From Caulobacteraceae bacterium (GTDB lineage Bacteria > Pseudomonadota > Alphaproteobacteria > Caulobacterales > Caulobacteraceae): 50,847 bases of DNA. Location: contig CANFKD010000002.1 of assembly GCA_947447115.1 (NCBI GenBank), positions 1-50,847 of the forward strand. Direction: 5' to 3'. The notes under the pieces are model-generated. The model searched no databases, was not told where the DNA came from, and worked only from the letters and a program-made list of their open reading frames with translations. Position 1 is the first letter of the stretch, and each line of letters begins with the position of its first letter. Positions 26,132-35,867 of this stretch are shown in pieces. The position numbers and the translations under genes were made by a program.

Positions 26132-26988
26132 TCTCTGGGCAAACCCTCGTTGCGGGCGTGGTCGGCTGGCCAGTGCGTCACTCGATGAGCCCGCTAATTC
26201 ATAATCACTGGCTCCAAGCCGGCGGCGTTGATGGCGTCTATGTCGCCTTCTCCCCACCGAAAGATGGATTTTCCGCCTTTGCGTCCGGTTTGCGCGGCGG
26301 GGCCATCCGCGGCCTTAATGTCACATTGCCCTTTAAGGAGCAGGCCCTTTCCCTTGCCAGTGGTCTGGGCGATCAGGTCAGCGACATTGCCCGGCTGTCG
26401 GGCGCGGCGAACCTAGTCCTTTTTGATGCTGATGGATCGGTTCGGGTCGACAATACCGACGGCGAAGGCCTGCTCTATGCCTTTGCGCGCCAAGCGCCAT
26501 CTCTGAACCTGAAGGCCGCGCCGGTGGTCATTTTGGGCGCAGGCGGCGCGGCCCGGGGTGCGGCGGCAGCCCTGATCCTTGCCGGTGTGCCCCGCGTCCA
26601 CATCGTCAACCGTACGCTCGAAAAGGCCCAATCCATAGCCTCGGCGCTTGGTCCTAAGGTTCAGGCCTTTGATCAGGCCCAAGCAGAATCCGCCTTTGAC
26701 GGCGCGGGCGCCGTGATCAATGCGACCTCACTGGGCCTCGGCGGCGGCGAGGGCCCAGCCGTGCCGTGGCAATCTGTCTCTGAGGGCACGGTCTTTATGG
26801 ACATGGTCTATAGGCCGCTCGAAACTGATTTCTTGGCCGAGGCCAGAGCGCGCGGCCATCAAACGGTGGATGGCCTCGATATGCTGATTGGTCAGGCGAG
26901 GCCCTCATTCGAGGCCTTTTTTGGCGTGCCGCCGCCCCCATCGGTTGATGTTCGCGCCCTCGCCCTCGCCCATATGGCTGGGGTCTAA
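26128..26988 (+). CDS. aroE: Shikimate dehydrogenase
   Basis: Reduces 3-dehydroshikimate to shikimate with NADPH in aromatic amino acid synthesis. The 286-residue product has [11 protein letters not shown] near residue 14, the catalytic lysine in [10 protein letters not shown], and DNTDGEG. The cofactor site is [15 protein letters not shown] (about residues 135-149), followed by VNRTLEKA and the C-terminal GLDMLIGQA. Start overlaps the maf stop; coaE follows 11 bases later. Confidence 0.96.
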   Translation: MISGQTLVAGVVGWPVRHSMSPLIHNHWLQAGGVDGVYVAFSPPKDGFSAFASGLRGGAIRGLNVTLPFKEQALSLASGLGDQVSDIARLSGAANLVLFDADGSVRVDNTDGEGLLYAFARQAPSLNLKAAPVVILGAGGAARGAAAALILAGVPRVHIVNRTLEKAQSIASALGPKVQAFDQAQAESAFDGAGAVINATSLGLGGGEGPAVPWQSVSEGTVFMDMVYRPLETDFLAEARARGHQTVDGLDMLIGQARPSFEAFFGVPPPPSVDVRALALAHMAGV

Positions 26989-26999
26989 GGAGTTCTGAG

Positions 27000-27590
27000 A
27001 TGATCATTGTTGGCCTCACCGGATCGATTGGCATGGGCAAGTCCACCACCTCGGCCATGTTTCAGGCCGAAGGCGTGCCGGTCTATGACGCCGATGCGGC
27101 CGTCCACGCCCTCTATGCCAAGGGTGGCGCGGCTGTCGCTCCCGTTGAGGCCGTCTTTCCAGGCGTAGTCGTAGACGGTGCGATCGACCGCGCCAAGCTC
27201 AGCGCTCAGGTGGTAGGACATCCTGAAGCCCTAAAAAGCCTAGAGGCCGTGGTCCATCCCCTGGTCGGCGAAAGTCGGAAGGTCTTTTTCGAAGCCGCAG
27301 CGGCGGTCAATGCGCCTCTGGTGATCCTCGATATCCCGCTTTTGTTTGAGACCGGCGGAGAGCGCAATGTGGCGGCCGTGATTGTGGTTTCGGCCCCTGA
27401 AGCGGTCCAGCGCGAGCGGGTTATGGCTCGACCGGATATGACGGCGGAAAAGCTCGACGCCATCTTGGCGCGGCAATTGCCGGATGCTGAAAAACGCGCC
27501 CTCGCCGATATTGTCATCGATACCTCGAAAGGCCTCGACAGCGCCCGCGACCAAGTCCGTGCGGCCATCGCCAAACTATTGGCCTCTTGA
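27000..27590 (+). CDS. coaE: Dephospho-CoA kinase
   Basis: Last step of coenzyme A synthesis, phosphorylating the ribose 3' position. The 196-residue P-loop kinase starts [20 protein letters not shown] (Walker A at residues 8-16), has [12 protein letters not shown] and [11 protein letters not shown] in the lid region. Preceded by AAGGAG 4-6 bases upstream, so the start is secure. Followed by dnaQ, the order known around the Caulobacter origin. Confidence 0.96.
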   Translation: MIIVGLTGSIGMGKSTTSAMFQAEGVPVYDADAAVHALYAKGGAAVAPVEAVFPGVVVDGAIDRAKLSAQVVGHPEALKSLEAVVHPLVGESRKVFFEAAAAVNAPLVILDIPLLFETGGERNVAAVIVVSAPEAVQRERVMARPDMTAEKLDAILARQLPDAEKRALADIVIDTSKGLDSARDQVRAAIAKLLAS

Positions 27591-27621
27591 TCAGAGCGGC
27601 AAACATCCGCAAGGTTTGGCA

Positions 27622-28347
27622 ATGGCGCGCGAAATTGTCCTCGATACTGAAACCACTGGCCTAGAGCACAAACAGGGCCACCGACTGGTCGAACTTGGCT
27701 GTGTCGAGCTGAACGATCTGTTGCCCACAGGCCGGACCTTTCACCGCTTTATCGACCCTCAGCGCGAGATCGATCCGGACGCCGAGCGGGTTCACGGCAT
27801 TTCCAATGCCTTCTTGGTGGGAAAACCGACCTTTGATGCGCCTGAGGTCACTGATGAGTTTCTGGATTTTATCGGTGACGCCAAGCTGATCGCCCATAAT
27901 GCCCCCTTCGACCGAGGGTTCATCAATTCGGAACTCGAACGGGCCGGACGCGCGCCGATCCCAGAGGATCGCTGGATTGATACCTTGCCAATGGCGCAAA
28001 AGCGGTTTCCGGGCATGTACAATTCCCTCGATGCCCTGTGCAAACGCTACAAGATCTCGCTGGAGTCGCGCGACAAGCACGGTGCCCTGATCGACTCGCA
28101 ACTGCTGGCGGCGGTCTATCTAGAACTGCAGGGCGGTAAGGAGCGGGGCCTAGACTTTACGATTGAACCCAAGGGCGGGACCAAGACCCTCCTATCGACT
28201 GGACCGGTCAACTATGGCGCGCGACCAAACCCGCTTAGTGCACGCTCAACCGAAGCCGAGCGCGAGGCCCACGCCAAGTTCGTGGCCAAGGCCCTGAAAG
28301 ATAAGGCCGTTTGGTATAGGACTGGACTGCTGGCTGGCGAAAGCTAG
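27622..28347 (+). CDS. dnaQ: DNA polymerase III epsilon subunit (proofreading exonuclease)
   Basis: 3'-5' exonuclease that proofreads for the replicative polymerase. The 241-residue product carries Exo I DTETTGL (residues 8-14), Exo II HNAPFDRGF and Exo III HGALIDSQLLAAVY. The C-terminal tail is the polymerase-binding part. The chosen ATG begins MAREIVLDTETTG with AAGG upstream; a longer in-frame start runs back into coaE. Convergent with secB, 18 bases apart. Confidence 0.96.
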   Translation: MAREIVLDTETTGLEHKQGHRLVELGCVELNDLLPTGRTFHRFIDPQREIDPDAERVHGISNAFLVGKPTFDAPEVTDEFLDFIGDAKLIAHNAPFDRGFINSELERAGRAPIPEDRWIDTLPMAQKRFPGMYNSLDALCKRYKISLESRDKHGALIDSQLLAAVYLELQGGKERGLDFTIEPKGGTKTLLSTGPVNYGARPNPLSARSTEAEREAHAKFVAKALKDKAVWYRTGLLAGES

Positions 28348-28365
28348 TTCCGCCAGCCTAAGGCC

Positions 28366-28896
28366 TTAGATCGTGATGGTGAAGTCGCCAGCAGGCGTGC
28401 CCGACGCGGCGGCCTGAGCCTGACGGGCGGCATAGATGCTCGCAAAATCGATAGGATCCAGCATCAGGGGCGGGAAGCCGCCTTCGCTCGACAGGTCGGC
28501 AATGATCCGGCGCGCAAAGGGGAACATAAAGCGCGGGCACTCAATCAGCAGGACCGGCTCGAGGTCAGTTTGAGGCACACCCTGGATTTGGAAGAGGCCA
28601 CCATAGAGCAGCTCAATGTGGAAGACCGCCTCGTTTTCCCGTTGGGCTGTTGCTGATAGTTTGAGGTCGACCTCGAACAGTCCGTCTTCACGACCGCGCG
28701 CATTCATCTCAACACCAAGCTCGATCTGGGGTTGAGGGGCACCGGCACGCATGGACTCAGGCGCGCGAGGATTTTCGAAAGACAGGTCACGAATGAATTG
28801 CGCCAAGATCCGGATGCCGGGGCCATTGTCGGCACCGTTCGGCAAGGGCTGGCCCTCAGGAGCGGTCATGGCTGCGCCAGCTTCAGTATCGGTCAT
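28366..28896 (-). CDS. secB: Protein-export chaperone SecB
   Basis: Cytosolic tetrameric chaperone that keeps preproteins unfolded and passes them to SecA. The 176-residue product has [16 protein letters not shown], the stretch [12 protein letters not shown], the helix [34 protein letters not shown] (about residues 117-150) and a short tail. Length is normal for alphaproteobacteria. A 6-base hairpin lies in its leader, just upstream of the start. Confidence 0.96.
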   Translation of the reverse strand: MTDTEAGAAMTAPEGQPLPNGADNGPGIRILAQFIRDLSFENPRAPESMRAGAPQPQIELGVEMNARGREDGLFEVDLKLSATAQRENEAVFHIELLYGGLFQIQGVPQTDLEPVLLIECPRFMFPFARRIIADLSSEGGFPPLMLDPIDFASIYAARQAQAAASGTPAGDFTITI

Positions 28897-29162
28897 ATGC
28901 TCGTCCCGTCTTGGGTGAAATGGTTCACCGTGTGAGGCTTGGCCCTATCCAGCAGATCGGCCAAATCTGATGTTTTGAAGCCGCGCAGCTAACACGGGAG
29001 GCGAACTTACGCAATGTTAAGGCGCCTGAGCCGTCGGTAGCTAATGACGGCCCCCCTGACTTGTGGCAAGGAAATCCCTATATAGGCGTCAGGTGCAGGC
29101 CTTTGTGGGCTTATCGCCTAACTTGGCCAGCTTTGGGCCGTCGATTAATCAGGTTGTGAACC
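28897..29162. other. Divergent intergenic region, secB and timA-like gene
   Basis: 266 bases without a gene. It contains a hairpin GGTGAA-ATGG-TTCACC (28914-28929) in the secB leader, a hairpin GCCGTC...GACGGC (29030-29051) and the candidate timA promoter just after it. Nothing else recognised. Confidence 0.6.
29056..29084 (+). promoter_or_regulatory. Candidate promoter of the timA-like gene
   Basis: CTGACT (29056-29061), 17 bases, TATATA (29079-29084). The transcript would have a leader of about 70 bases. The inverted repeat GCCGTC/GACGGC ends 4 bases before the -35 box and could be an operator. Confidence 0.45.
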
Positions 29163-29774
29163 GTGCAAGCCCTAGAACTTTTAATCTCAGCTGTTCTGGC
29201 CGGTATCGTCCTCTATCAGCTCTATGCGGTCTTGGGCCGCAGGGTTGGCCGTCAGCCTGAAGACGAAAAGCCGATGGCGCGATCTGCGCCTATAGCGCTG
29301 GATGGACCTGAGCCGGTTGAGGCGGTGGATGACACGCCCCTGTCGGGCTTGGCCGCTGTGCGCTCACGCGATCCCAGCTTTAACGTCGCCCATTTCCTCA
29401 ATGGCGCGAAAACCGCCTATGAAACCATCGTTAAGGCCTTTGCTGCGGGCGATCGCGCGGCTTTAGAGCACCTTTTGGCTCCGAACGTCTTGACGGGCTT
29501 TGTGGCGGTAATCGATCAGCGCGCCGCAGAAGGGCGCACCGAACTGGTCGAGTTCATTCAGGCGCCGCGTGCCGATCTGGAATCGATTGATCTGACCGGC
29601 CATCTGGTTAGCGCCAAGGTGCGGTTCTTGGCTGAGTTTCGTAGCCGAACCAAGGGCCCTGAGGGTGAGGCCGTCGATGATCGCCGCACAGCCGAGGTCT
29701 GGACCTTTACGCGTATGCTGACCAGCCCAGATCCGAACTGGACCTTGGTCCGCGTTGATGCGGCTGAAGCCTAG
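29163..29774 (+). CDS. Tim44/TimA-like inner-membrane protein
   Basis: 203-residue protein with a single N-terminal membrane helix (ALELLISAVLAGIVLYQLYAVLG), an acidic proline-rich linker and a C-terminal Tim44-like domain (FLNGAKTAYETIVKAFAAGDRAAL, then VRFLAEFRSRT and TAEVWTFTR). This is the bacterial TimA type described in Caulobacter, linked to membrane protein insertion by YidC. The start is GTG at 29163. mltA follows 6 bases later on the same strand, the arrangement seen in Caulobacter. The Tim44 fold is secure; the exact role is not. Confidence 0.88.
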   Translation: MQALELLISAVLAGIVLYQLYAVLGRRVGRQPEDEKPMARSAPIALDGPEPVEAVDDTPLSGLAAVRSRDPSFNVAHFLNGAKTAYETIVKAFAAGDRAALEHLLAPNVLTGFVAVIDQRAAEGRTELVEFIQAPRADLESIDLTGHLVSAKVRFLAEFRSRTKGPEGEAVDDRRTAEVWTFTRMLTSPDPNWTLVRVDAAEA

Positions 29775-29780
29775 GCCGGG

Positions 29781-31058
29781 TTGAACGGGGTGGACCTGTT
29801 TGCGACCCTCGCTCGTCGGCTGGCTGTTCTGGCCAGCGCGGCCACGCTGACCGCCTGCGCGGCCTTGCCAGCCGGTCCTGTAGATACCCAGCCCTTAAAA
29901 CCGGCCGCGTCACCCCAAACCCAGACCCCGATGGTCGTCGATAGTCCGCCGCCGCCCCTACCGCCCAATATTGTTCTGCAGGACGCCGCACCCACGCCGT
30001 CGATCCCAACGGCCGAACCCCCAACGGTTCCAGCCGAGGCTCGCCTCGAACGGCCCGATCAATTGCCCGGCTGGAAAACCGAAGATCCTATCGCCGCGCT
30101 GAGCGCTCTGATGATCAGCTGCAGGGCGACAAAGGACATCGATCTGAAGGCGCTCTGCGCGCGCGCGCAGGCCCTGAACGGTCCCGATGCCCAGACGGCT
30201 CGCGCCTTCTTTGAAGCCAACTTCCGGGTCGAACCGATCAAGGGCACCGGTCTTCTGACGGGTTACTATTCGCCGGAATATCAGGCTCGCCAAGCCCCGG
30301 ACGCTGAATTCTCCGCCCCCTTGCGCGCCCGGCCTGACGATCTCCTCGTTCTCGATCTGGCGGGCCTAGATGAGGACCCCTCCGCCAAACGTCAGGTTGG
30401 TCGGATTCAACAGGGTCGGTTTGAGCCCTATCCTGATCGGACCGAGATCGAACGCTCTGGTCTTGGCAAACCGCTCCTATGGATGCGGCCAGAAGATCTG
30501 TTCTTCTTGCAGGTCCAAGGGTCTGGCTCGGCCCTGATGCCGGACGGACAGCGCTATAGGCTGATCTACGAAGCCTCCAATGGCAGGCCGTTCATCGGCA
30601 TCGCCAAGACCCTGCGAGAACAGGGCCTGCTTCCCGACAATGGCACCTCCGCTGAGGCCATTCGCCAATGGCTTTCGGCAAACCGAGGCACAAAAGCCGA
30701 TCAGGTCATGCAGACCAACCCGCGCTATGTCTATTTCTCGCTGGGCCTTGATGATGGGTCTGAGCCTATTGGTGCAGCGGGTATGGCCCTGATCGCAGGG
30801 CGCGCGGTGGCGATTGACCCAACGCAGCACCGTTACGGCGATCTTTTGTGGATTGATGCGGGCGCGCCAGTCCTGACCGGGTCTTTCCCGCTCTATCAGC
30901 GTATGGTCTCGGCGCTTGATACGGGCGGGGCGATTAAGGGCGAGGTACGGGCCGACCTCTATCTGGGCCGAGGCGACGGTCCTGGCCTGGAGGCGGGGCG
31001 GATAAGGCACAATCTGACGCTCTATCGCCTGCGTCCCCGAACCCAAGCGGCACAATAG
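29781..31058 (+). CDS. mltA: Membrane-bound lytic murein transglycosylase A
   Basis: Cleaves peptidoglycan glycan strands with formation of 1,6-anhydro ends. The 425-residue product is exported as a lipoprotein (LTAC|AALPAG). A long proline-rich linker follows, then the MltA domain with TGYYSPE (about residue 157) and the 3D domain with the catalytic aspartate in SALDTGGAIKGEVRADLYLG. A TTG start is used in this call; GTG at 29790 is a possible alternative. Coupled with the timA-like gene upstream and smr downstream. Confidence 0.93.
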   Translation: MNGVDLFATLARRLAVLASAATLTACAALPAGPVDTQPLKPAASPQTQTPMVVDSPPPPLPPNIVLQDAAPTPSIPTAEPPTVPAEARLERPDQLPGWKTEDPIAALSALMISCRATKDIDLKALCARAQALNGPDAQTARAFFEANFRVEPIKGTGLLTGYYSPEYQARQAPDAEFSAPLRARPDDLLVLDLAGLDEDPSAKRQVGRIQQGRFEPYPDRTEIERSGLGKPLLWMRPEDLFFLQVQGSGSALMPDGQRYRLIYEASNGRPFIGIAKTLREQGLLPDNGTSAEAIRQWLSANRGTKADQVMQTNPRYVYFSLGLDDGSEPIGAAGMALIAGRAVAIDPTQHRYGDLLWIDAGAPVLTGSFPLYQRMVSALDTGGAIKGEVRADLYLGRGDGPGLEAGRIRHNLTLYRLRPRTQAAQ

Positions 31059-31062
31059 TTTC

Positions 31063-31620
31063 GTGCGCCGTCCCCTTAGCCCGGATGAGCTTAAAATATG
31101 GGCTGCGGTCCTATCGACGGTCCGCGCAAGGCCCGGGCGCTCGCCGCCCAAGCTGGCCCATGAGCCAGAACCCTCACCGCTCAATCCCGGCCATAAACCG
31201 CACGAGCCCCTGTCACCCATGAGGCTAACGCCAAAGGTCAAGGGCCCTGCGCCTAAACCGGCCAAGGGGGCTGTCTTTAAGGCTGAACCGACCGCTGCTC
31301 CTGAAATAGAACCGCGCCGTAAGCAGCGCCTGTCTCGTGAGCGCGATCCCATCTTGGCAAGGCTCGATCTGCATGGCCTTGATCAGGAGCGGGCGCGGTC
31401 GATCTTGGTGGCCTTCTTGCTTCGGGCTCAGGACGAGGGCTCGCGCGCCGTCTTGGTTATTACCGGCAAGGGGTTCTTGGGCGACGGCATCTTGCGTCGG
31501 CGAGCGCCCGAATGGCTGGCCTCGCCGGGATTGCGCACGGTGGTGGCGGGGGTATCGGAGGCCCATCGTCGCCATGGCGGCGAAGGCGCGCTCTATGTGG
31601 CGCTCAAAAAGAAGGCCTAG
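31063..31620 (+). CDS. smr: Smr domain protein
   Basis: 185-residue protein. The N-terminal half is basic, proline-rich and probably disordered; the C-terminal half is a Smr domain with LDLHGLDQERARSIL, ITGKGFLGDGILRRRAPEWL and HRRHGGEGALYVALKK. Smr domains nick or bind branched DNA or RNA. The start is GTG, 4 bases after mltA. The stop TAG shares a CTAG (31617-31620) with the convergent hisE stop. Substrate unknown. Confidence 0.9.
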   Translation: MRRPLSPDELKIWAAVLSTVRARPGRSPPKLAHEPEPSPLNPGHKPHEPLSPMRLTPKVKGPAPKPAKGAVFKAEPTAAPEIEPRRKQRLSRERDPILARLDLHGLDQERARSILVAFLLRAQDEGSRAVLVITGKGFLGDGILRRRAPEWLASPGLRTVVAGVSEAHRRHGGEGALYVALKKKA

Positions 31621-31952
31621 GGCTTACGCGATGCCTTTTCAGCAAGGCCAGACTGACCTTCGCGGGCTTCCAGCTTAGCGGCGACCGCATCCAGCGAAAC
31701 GCCAGCCGCCTGAAGCAGGACCAGCCAGTGATAGATCAGGTCGGCGCTTTCGCTGGCCACCCCATCGGTGTCCTTAAGGGCGGCGGCCAGGGCCGTCTCG
31801 ATGGCCTCTTCGCCCAGCTTTTGCGCCGCCTTGACCGCGCCCTGTGACAAGAGTTTGGCGGTATAGGACTGGCTTGGATCATCGCCTTGGCGCTCGGCGA
31901 TGGTGGCGCTTAAGCGAGCAAGAGCGATGGCAAATCTTTGGCTGTCGGACAT
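31617..31952 (-). CDS. hisE: Phosphoribosyl-ATP pyrophosphatase
   Basis: Second step of histidine synthesis, converting phosphoribosyl-ATP to phosphoribosyl-AMP. The 111-residue product is a stand-alone HisE of the MazG-like fold (SYTAKLLSQG, AAQKLGEEAIETALAA, ESADLIYHWLVLLQA). HisI is not next to it. Last gene of the pfkB-hisB-hisH-hisA-hisF-hisE run; 18 bases separate it from hisF. Confidence 0.96.
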   Translation of the reverse strand: MSDSQRFAIALARLSATIAERQGDDPSQSYTAKLLSQGAVKAAQKLGEEAIETALAAALKDTDGVASESADLIYHWLVLLQAAGVSLDAVAAKLEAREGQSGLAEKASRKP

Positions 31953-31970
31953 GGGCTCGTTCCTTTGCGC

Positions 31971-32735
31971 TTAGATCGGCCGCACGGGCAGGCCCGCTGC
32001 CCGCATCGCTGCCTTGGCTTCACCAATACTGACCTCTCCAAAGTGAAAGATCGAGGCCGCAAGGACCGCATCGGCTCCGCCATCTCGCACACCGGCGACC
32101 AGATCGGCGCAAGATCCGGCCCCGCCACTGGCAATGACCGGCACATTGACCGCTCCGGTAATGGCGCGCAGCAAGGCCGTATCATAGCCGGTTTTGGCAC
32201 CGTCGCGGTCCATGGAGGTCAAGAGGATCTCACCGGCTCCGCGCTTGACGGCGGAAACAGCGTAGTCAATCACATCCAGCCCCGTGGCCTTGCGACCGCC
32301 ATAGGTAAAGACCTCCCAGCCGGAACCATCGGGTCTGGCCTTGGCATCGATGGCCACCACCACACATTGGGAGCCAAAGGCATCGGCGGCGTCGGACAGG
32401 AGGGCTGGATTTTCAACGGCTGACGTATTGATCGAGATCTTGTCGGCACCGGCGCGCAAGAGACGCCGCGCATCCTCAACGGCGCGAATACCGCCGCCGA
32501 CCGAAACGGGCATGAAACAGACCTCGGCTGTGCGCGACACCACATCCAAGATCGCGCCGCGACCCTCATGACTGGCGGTGATGTCGAGGAACATTAGTTC
32601 GTCAGCCCCAGCCGCATCATAGACCCGCGCCTGCTCAACCGGATCACCAGCATCGCGCAGGGCCAGAAAATTGACGCCTTTAACCACGCGGCCGTCCTTG
32701 ACGTCGAGACAGGGAATGACGCGGACCTTGAGCAT
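31971..32735 (-). CDS. hisF: Imidazole glycerol phosphate synthase, cyclase subunit
   Basis: With HisH, makes imidazole glycerol phosphate and AICAR. The 254-residue TIM barrel has the catalytic aspartates in [16 protein letters not shown] (D11) and [14 protein letters not shown], and phosphate sites VGGGIR and ASGGAGS. It lies 9 bases after hisA in the operon. Confidence 0.97.
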   Translation of the reverse strand: MLKVRVIPCLDVKDGRVVKGVNFLALRDAGDPVEQARVYDAAGADELMFLDITASHEGRGAILDVVSRTAEVCFMPVSVGGGIRAVEDARRLLRAGADKISINTSAVENPALLSDAADAFGSQCVVVAIDAKARPDGSGWEVFTYGGRKATGLDVIDYAVSAVKRGAGEILLTSMDRDGAKTGYDTALLRAITGAVNVPVIASGGAGSCADLVAGVRDGGADAVLAASIFHFGEVSIGEAKAAMRAAGLPVRPI

Positions 32736-32744
32736 AATCTTTCC

Positions 32745-33482
32745 TTAGGCCGCGCGGCGTTTTTGTGCAGCCGCAAGCACTTCTGAAGGAACAATAGCCC
32801 CATTATAGAGGGCACGGCCAAGGACGGCGCCAGCTATGGCCACACCCGGACGGGCCTGAAGGCGGGTAATGTCATCGACAGAGGCAAAGCCGCCCGAGGC
32901 AATGACGGGAATATTGACTGCATCGGCGACAGCGCCCACGGCCTCGACATTGACCCCGGTCAAGGCCCCGTCACGGCCAATATCGGTGACGATCAGGGCT
33001 GCGACGCCCGCATCCTCGAACCGGCGCGACAGGGTCACGGCATCAAGATCTGACGCCCCGACCCAGCCATCGACGGCGACCATGCCGTCGCGAATATCCA
33101 CCGCCACGGCGATCTGTTCAGGAAAGGCCGCGGCGGCGCGGCGAACCATATCGGGGTCGCGAACGGCAACCGTGCCCAAAATCACCCGACTAACCCCGGC
33201 CTCGATCCAACGCTCGACCGCTTCAAAGGTGCGGATACCGCCGCCGAGCTGAACCGGTATGGAAACGGTGCGCAAGATTTCGCTGACCGCGTCGGCATTG
33301 ACGGGCCGCCCCTCAATCGCGCCATTGAGGTCGACCACATGCAGCCACTCAAAGCCGTTAGCGGCAAAGCGCGCAGCCTGATCGGCGGGCGAGCTATTGA
33401 AGATGGTGGCCTTATCCATGTCGCCATAGAGCAGACGCACACATTGGCCGTCCTTCAGGTCGATGGCGGGGTAAAGTATCAT
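32745..33482 (-). CDS. hisA: Phosphoribosylformimino-AICAR ribotide isomerase
   Basis: Fourth histidine step, an Amadori isomerisation. The 245-residue barrel starts [21 protein letters not shown], with the catalytic aspartate D8, the second aspartate in [15 protein letters not shown], and [10 protein letters not shown]. The start at 33482 overlaps the hisH stop by ATGA and gives the typical MILYPAID start; the upstream ATG adds only three residues. Confidence 0.96.
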   Translation of the reverse strand: MILYPAIDLKDGQCVRLLYGDMDKATIFNSSPADQAARFAANGFEWLHVVDLNGAIEGRPVNADAVSEILRTVSIPVQLGGGIRTFEAVERWIEAGVSRVILGTVAVRDPDMVRRAAAAFPEQIAVAVDIRDGMVAVDGWVGASDLDAVTLSRRFEDAGVAALIVTDIGRDGALTGVNVEAVGAVADAVNIPVIASGGFASVDDITRLQARPGVAIAGAVLGRALYNGAIVPSEVLAAAQKRRAA

Positions 33483-34123
33483 GGCCGCCACTCCAGGAAA
33501 TTGGCGAGCAGGCGAAGGCCTGCCGATTGGGATTTTTCAGGGTGAAACTGCACGCCCGCGACATTGGCCTTGGCAACAGCAGCGGTAAAGCGCCCGCCAT
33601 GATCAACCTGAGCAATGACATTACTCGGGTCGTTAGGGAACAGGGCGTAGGAATGGGTAAAGTACATGTGCGCCCCGACCTCGAGCCCGCGCAGTAGGGG
33701 ATGGTTGGTCATCTCTTCGAGCGCGTTCCAGCCCATATGGGGGATCTTACAGTGCGGATCATTGGGGGTAAGGGGGCGAACCTCTCCGCCGACCCAGCCA
33801 AGGCCTTGGGTCTGACCAAATTCAAGGCCGCGTTCGGCGAGCAGTTGCATGCCGACACAGACGCCCAAGAACGGCTTGGCACCTTGCTGTACCGCTTCGG
33901 TCATGGCCTCGATCACGCCCGTCCGCTCACCCAGCGCCCTCATACAGGCGGCGAAGGCCCCGACGCCGGGCAGCACGAGGCGATCAGCCGCCGCAATGAC
34001 CTTGGGATCATCACTGGCGCAGATGTCGAAGCCACCGCTCAGTGTCGCTGCTGCGGCCACCAACGCCTTTTGGGCTGAGCGCAGGTTTCCCGAGCCGTAA
34101 TCAATCAGAACAATCTTTTGCAT
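33479..34123 (-). CDS. hisH: Imidazole glycerol phosphate synthase, glutaminase subunit
   Basis: Supplies ammonia from glutamine to HisF. The 214-residue class I amidotransferase starts [17 protein letters not shown], has the nucleophile cysteine in [10 protein letters not shown] (about residue 84), and the histidine-glutamate pair in [12 protein letters not shown]. The chosen ATG is 34123; a GTG two codons upstream is also possible. Overlaps hisA by 4 bases. Confidence 0.96.
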   Translation of the reverse strand: MQKIVLIDYGSGNLRSAQKALVAAAATLSGGFDICASDDPKVIAAADRLVLPGVGAFAACMRALGERTGVIEAMTEAVQQGAKPFLGVCVGMQLLAERGLEFGQTQGLGWVGGEVRPLTPNDPHCKIPHMGWNALEEMTNHPLLRGLEVGAHMYFTHSYALFPNDPSNVIAQVDHGGRFTAAVAKANVAGVQFHPEKSQSAGLRLLANFLEWRP

Positions 34124-34131
34124 GGGCACGG

Positions 34132-34728
34132 TTACAGAACGCCTTTGGTCGAGGCTGCTTGGCCTTGGGTCTTGGGATCAAGCTCCACGGCAGTGCGAAG
34201 GGCGCGGGCCAGCGCCTTAAAGCCGCTCTCGGCAATATGGTGATTGTTCTCGCCATAGGCACATTCCAGGTGCACGCAGGCCCCGCTATTCATAGCGAAG
34301 GCTTGGTGAAACTCTTTGAACAGTTCGGTGTCGAAATCACCAATCTTTGGACGGCTGAAAGCCACCTTCCAGACCAGATAGGGCCGGTTGGACAGGTCAA
34401 TGGCGCAGCGGCTCAAGGTCTCGTCCATCGGGATTTCGGCATGGCCAAAGCGGCGAATTCCAGCAAAGCCATCGAGGGCCTTGGCCATGGCCTGACCCAA
34501 GACAATGCCGACATCTTCGACCGTGTGGTGAAAATCAATATGCAGATCGCCCTTGGCCTCGACCGTCAGATCAAAGCCGCCGTGCCGGGCAAAGCTGTCT
34601 AACATATGATCAAAGAAACCAATGCCGGTCGAGACCTGAGCCTTGCCCGTCCCGTCCAGATCAATCGTGACCCGGATATGGGTCTCTTTGGTTTCCCGAA
34701 CAACTTCGGCGGTTCTCGGTGCAGCCAT
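34132..34728 (-). CDS. hisB: Imidazoleglycerol-phosphate dehydratase
   Basis: Dehydrates imidazole glycerol phosphate in a manganese-dependent reaction. The 198-residue single-domain enzyme has [20 protein letters not shown], the metal-binding HHTVEDVG, and [26 protein letters not shown] lies 9-10 bases before the ATG at 34728, so the long upstream frame is rejected. It follows the kinase gene by 14 bases. Confidence 0.97.
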   Translation of the reverse strand: MAAPRTAEVVRETKETHIRVTIDLDGTGKAQVSTGIGFFDHMLDSFARHGGFDLTVEAKGDLHIDFHHTVEDVGIVLGQAMAKALDGFAGIRRFGHAEIPMDETLSRCAIDLSNRPYLVWKVAFSRPKIGDFDTELFKEFHQAFAMNSGACVHLECAYGENNHHIAESGFKALARALRTAVELDPKTQGQAASTKGVL

Positions 34729-34742
34729 GGGGACGGCTCCTT

Positions 34743-35732
34743 TTAAAGGCCAGCTTGGGCGACGAGGTCCTTGAGAGAGACCTGTGGGCGTGGACCATAG
34801 TGGGAAATGACTTCGGCGGCGGCTAAGGATCCCAGTCGCCCGCAATCGGCAAAGGACCGGCCTCGTGCCAGACCAAAGAGGAAGCCCGCCGCATATTGAT
34901 CGCCTGCGCCGGTGGTGTCGAGCACGTGACCGACGGGGCTGGCGGTAATCTGGTGAATCTGATCCCCGGCCAAGATGGTTGAGCCCTGCGCGCCGCGCGT
35001 TACGGCGGCGATATTGGCCCGGCCGCGCATGGCGTCGATGGCGGCATTGACGTCGTCGGTCTCAAACAGGGCGCAGATCTCGGCCTCATTGGCAAAGACG
35101 ATGTCGACCTCGCTGTCGATAAAGCCCAGAAGCGCGGCGCGGTGGCGTTCAACGACAAAACTGTCCGATAGGGTCAGGGCGATCATCCGGCTGTTGGTGC
35201 GGGCAATGGCTGTGGCCTTGGCAAAGGCCCGGCGAGCGGCCTCGGGATCGAACAGATAGCCCTCAAGATAGAGAATGCTCGAGGCTGTGATGAGGTCGGG
35301 ATCGACATCGGCGGCAGTCAGTTGATTGGACGCGCCCAAAAAGGTCGACATGGTCCTTTGACCGTCGGGCGTCACATTGATCAGGCAGCGCGCGGTTGCG
35401 GGACCATCGATCAGGCGCGGAATGTCGAACTGAACGCCAATGGCGCGAATATCGTGGGCAAAGACGTCGCCAAGCTGGTCTTGCGCCACCTTGCCAATAT
35501 AGGCCGCCGTACCGCCGAGGCTGGCAATGCCCGCCACCGTATTGGCCGCAGACCCGCCAGAGGTCTCGATCCCTGCAGCCATGCGGCCATAGAGCTGGGC
35601 TGCCCGATCATCGTCAATCAGGGCCATCGAGCCCTTGGCCATGCCTTCAGCCACGAGAAACGCGTCATCGGCGGGCGAGATGACATCGACGATGGCATTG
35701 CCGATGGCGGCGACGTCATATTGGGCGGTCAT
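34743..35732 (-). CDS. PfkB-family nucleoside/sugar kinase (adenosine kinase-like)
   Basis: Ribokinase-fold kinase of 329 residues. It has GNAIVDVI near the start, [16 protein letters not shown] (about residues 55-70), the conserved [13 protein letters not shown] and the catalytic [17 protein letters not shown], where the aspartate is the base. This is the adenosine-kinase-like subtype common in alphaproteobacteria, but the substrate is not settled by sequence. It heads the histidine run and has a good promoter upstream. Because the HisH/HisF reaction makes AICAR, a purine role would fit; that is inference. Confidence 0.88.
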   Translation of the reverse strand: MTAQYDVAAIGNAIVDVISPADDAFLVAEGMAKGSMALIDDDRAAQLYGRMAAGIETSGGSAANTVAGIASLGGTAAYIGKVAQDQLGDVFAHDIRAIGVQFDIPRLIDGPATARCLINVTPDGQRTMSTFLGASNQLTAADVDPDLITASSILYLEGYLFDPEAARRAFAKATAIARTNSRMIALTLSDSFVVERHRAALLGFIDSEVDIVFANEAEICALFETDDVNAAIDAMRGRANIAAVTRGAQGSTILAGDQIHQITASPVGHVLDTTGAGDQYAAGFLFGLARGRSFADCGRLGSLAAAEVISHYGPRPQVSLKDLVAQAGL

Positions 35733-35770
35733 GGGCGGCAATTACCTGAAAAACATGAAAAGCGTGCCCT

Positions 35771-35799
35771 CCTATAGTCTGACTGGCGCCTGAGGGCAA
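35771..35799 (-). promoter_or_regulatory. Candidate promoter of the kinase-his operon
   Basis: On the minus strand TTGCCC (35799-35794), 17 bases, TATAGG (35776-35771), about 39 bases before the kinase start codon. This would drive pfkB-hisB-hisH-hisA-hisF-hisE. Pattern match. Confidence 0.5.
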
Positions 35800-35867
35800 A
35801 GGCGCAAGCGGGCCAATAGCGCACGGACACCGTTGCCAGTCCCTTAAAGGCACGTCACCTTGAAAAA

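Noticed and set aside
30477-31352. 291-codon open frame on the minus strand over mltA and smr
   Set aside because: Antisense to two clearly conserved genes; low-complexity translation rich in arginine, glycine and serine.
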